From NCBI GenBank assembly GCA_964196045.1, contig CAXMRH010000040.1, positions 1 through 5,116 of the forward strand: DNA of 5,116 nucleotides. Reading direction: 5' to 3'. The position numbers and the translations under genes were made by a program. The stretch is from SHLQ01 sp964196045 (lineage in GTDB: Bacteria; Actinomycetota; Acidimicrobiia; Acidimicrobiales; SHLQ01). Each line of letters starts with the position of its first letter. Position 1 is the stretch's first letter. Of the stretch, positions 4,253 through 5,116 are shown in pieces. The notes beneath the pieces were generated by a model. That model worked only from the letters and a program-made list of their open reading frames with translations. It was not told the DNA's origin and ran no database searches.

Positions 4253-5116
4253 GCCGACCGCCAACATCAGGACCAAAGCTCAGGTTCTCGAATCATTCTC
4301 GGGCAAGCTCGAAGATGTACCCGAGTGGGGCTTCGACGGAAGCTCCACCCGCCAGGCCGAAGGCCACGACTCAGACTGCATTCTGAAGCCGGTTCGTCTC
4401 TACAACAACCCTCTACGCGAGGGCGGCTACATCGTGATGTGCGAGGTCTACAACGCCGACGACACCTCCCACGCCACCAACACCCGCGGCCTTCTCGATG
4501 ACGACACCGAAGAGTTCTGGTTCGGATTCGAGCAGGAATATGTCCTGATGACCACCGACGACCGACCCCTCGGGTTCCCCGCCGGCGGGTACCCCGAACC
4601 TCAGGGTCCGTACTACTGCGCGGTCGGGAGCCACAACGTCGCCGGGCGCGACATCATCGACGAGCACTGGGACGTCTGCCTCGAAGCCGGGCTCGGTATC
4701 ACCGGAATCAACGCTGAGGTGATGCTCGGGCAATGGGAGTTCCAGTGCTTCGGCAGGGGAGCTCGGCGCGCATGCGACGATCTGATCATCGCCCGCTATC
4801 TGCTCCAGGTGATTGCAGAACGCCAAAACGTCATCGTTAATCTCGACCCCCGGCCGATCGCGGGCGACTGGAATGGTTCCGGTATGCACGCCAACTTCTC
4901 ATACGACTACCTGCGTGATATCGGTGGCAAGGAATACATCGAGGCACTGTGTGCCGGGTTTGCTCCATTCCACCAGGATCACCTCGCGGTCTACGGAGCC
5001 GGCAACGATCGTCGACTCACCGGTGAGCACGAAACTGCTTCGATGGACGACTTCAGCTTCGGTGCCAGCGACAGAGGGGCCTCGATCAGGATCCCGATGT
5101 TCACCACCAAGCACGA
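4209..5116 (+). CDS. glnII: Type II (eukaryotic-type) glutamine synthetase, 3' end beyond window
   Basis: The window holds 302 codons; GSII proteins are usually around 340-360 residues, so only the C-terminal end is missing. The enzyme joins ammonia and glutamate to glutamine using ATP in the cytoplasm, as a decamer in characterised relatives. Visible landmarks are DYVWLDGYKPTANIRTK (7-23) at the N-terminal grasp domain, EWGFDGSSTRQAEGHDSD (39-56) in the substrate/ATP region, FGFEQEY with metal-ligand glutamates (105-111), GINAEVMLGQWEFQ (166-179), the nucleotide/ammonium-site motif NGSGMHANFS (222-231), NDRRLTGEHETA (266-277), and RGASIRIP (289-296) with the glutamate-binding arginine. The layout is GSII and not GSI: it lacks the GSI adenylylation-loop sequence, so GlnE-type control is not expected. 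Symbol use varies (glnII or glnA). It is downstream of, and overlaps, the response regulator, with its own ribosome binding site. Confidence 0.95.
   Translation, partial: MVIPRLDYVWLDGYKPTANIRTKAQVLESFSGKLEDVPEWGFDGSSTRQAEGHDSDCILKPVRLYNNPLREGGYIVMCEVYNADDTSHATNTRGLLDDDTEEFWFGFEQEYVLMTTDDRPLGFPAGGYPEPQGPYYCAVGSHNVAGRDIIDEHWDVCLEAGLGITGINAEVMLGQWEFQCFGRGARRACDDLIIARYLLQVIAERQNVIVNLDPRPIAGDWNGSGMHANFSYDYLRDIGGKEYIEALCAGFAPFHQDHLAVYGAGNDRRLTGEHETASMDDFSFGASDRGASIRIPMFTTKH

Noticed and set aside
4413..5114. Two minus-strand open frames opposite glnII
   Set aside because: They are antisense to clearly conserved glutamine synthetase codons and have no start context or family resemblance.

Overview
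The window looks like high-GC actinobacterial DNA. GC-rich third codon positions, GTG and possibly TTG starts, genes lacking a Shine-Dalgarno site, and a eukaryotic-type (type II) glutamine synthetase all fit. An acidimicrobial-type lineage is my best guess, but that is inference and no marker gene fixes the taxon.

Left part (1-940): a worn accessory region. On the minus strand at 70-123 lies a clean 3' half of a leucine tRNA: acceptor strand, T arm, long variable arm, and an anticodon loop reading UAA. It has no matching 5' half, as expected of an integration (att) scar or a decayed tRNA. It sits between two copies of a 20-bp near-identical, palindrome-containing repeat (1-20 and 241-260). 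A stretch without genes follows (131-447), with several small inverted repeats. Next is a plus-strand coding fragment (about 448-939). It matches the C-terminal half of the DUF4062 domain that normally heads large STAND/NACHT-type NTPases, and both its N-terminus and the NTPase part are missing.

Middle part (946-1516): convergent with that fragment is a compact minus-strand gene for a 96-residue ABM-like (dimeric alpha/beta barrel) protein. It has an excellent ribosome binding site and a plausible -10 box. Its promoter overlaps a partial third copy of the palindrome core. Upstream lies a possible broken lipoprotein N-terminus (1317-1433).

Right part (1517-5116): an intact-looking block. A minus-strand SulP transporter carries C-terminal STAS and cyclic-nucleotide-binding-like domains. 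It is divergent from a plus-strand single-domain CheY/DivK-like response regulator. The regulator overlaps by 44 bases the start of a type II glutamine synthetase, which runs off the window end. The glutamine synthetase has its own ribosome binding site inside the regulator's tail. Receiver and synthetase are therefore probably co-transcribed, and the short shared intergenic region may co-regulate the transporter. A link to nitrogen status is a reasonable inference but is not proven by the sequence.

No integrase, transposase, CRISPR array, complete rRNA or confident intrinsic terminator is visible. I do not see a complete novel system. The items most worth checking are the tRNA scar with its palindromic repeats, the receiver-glnII overlap, and the SulP protein whose cNMP-like domain lacks the usual phosphate-binding residues.
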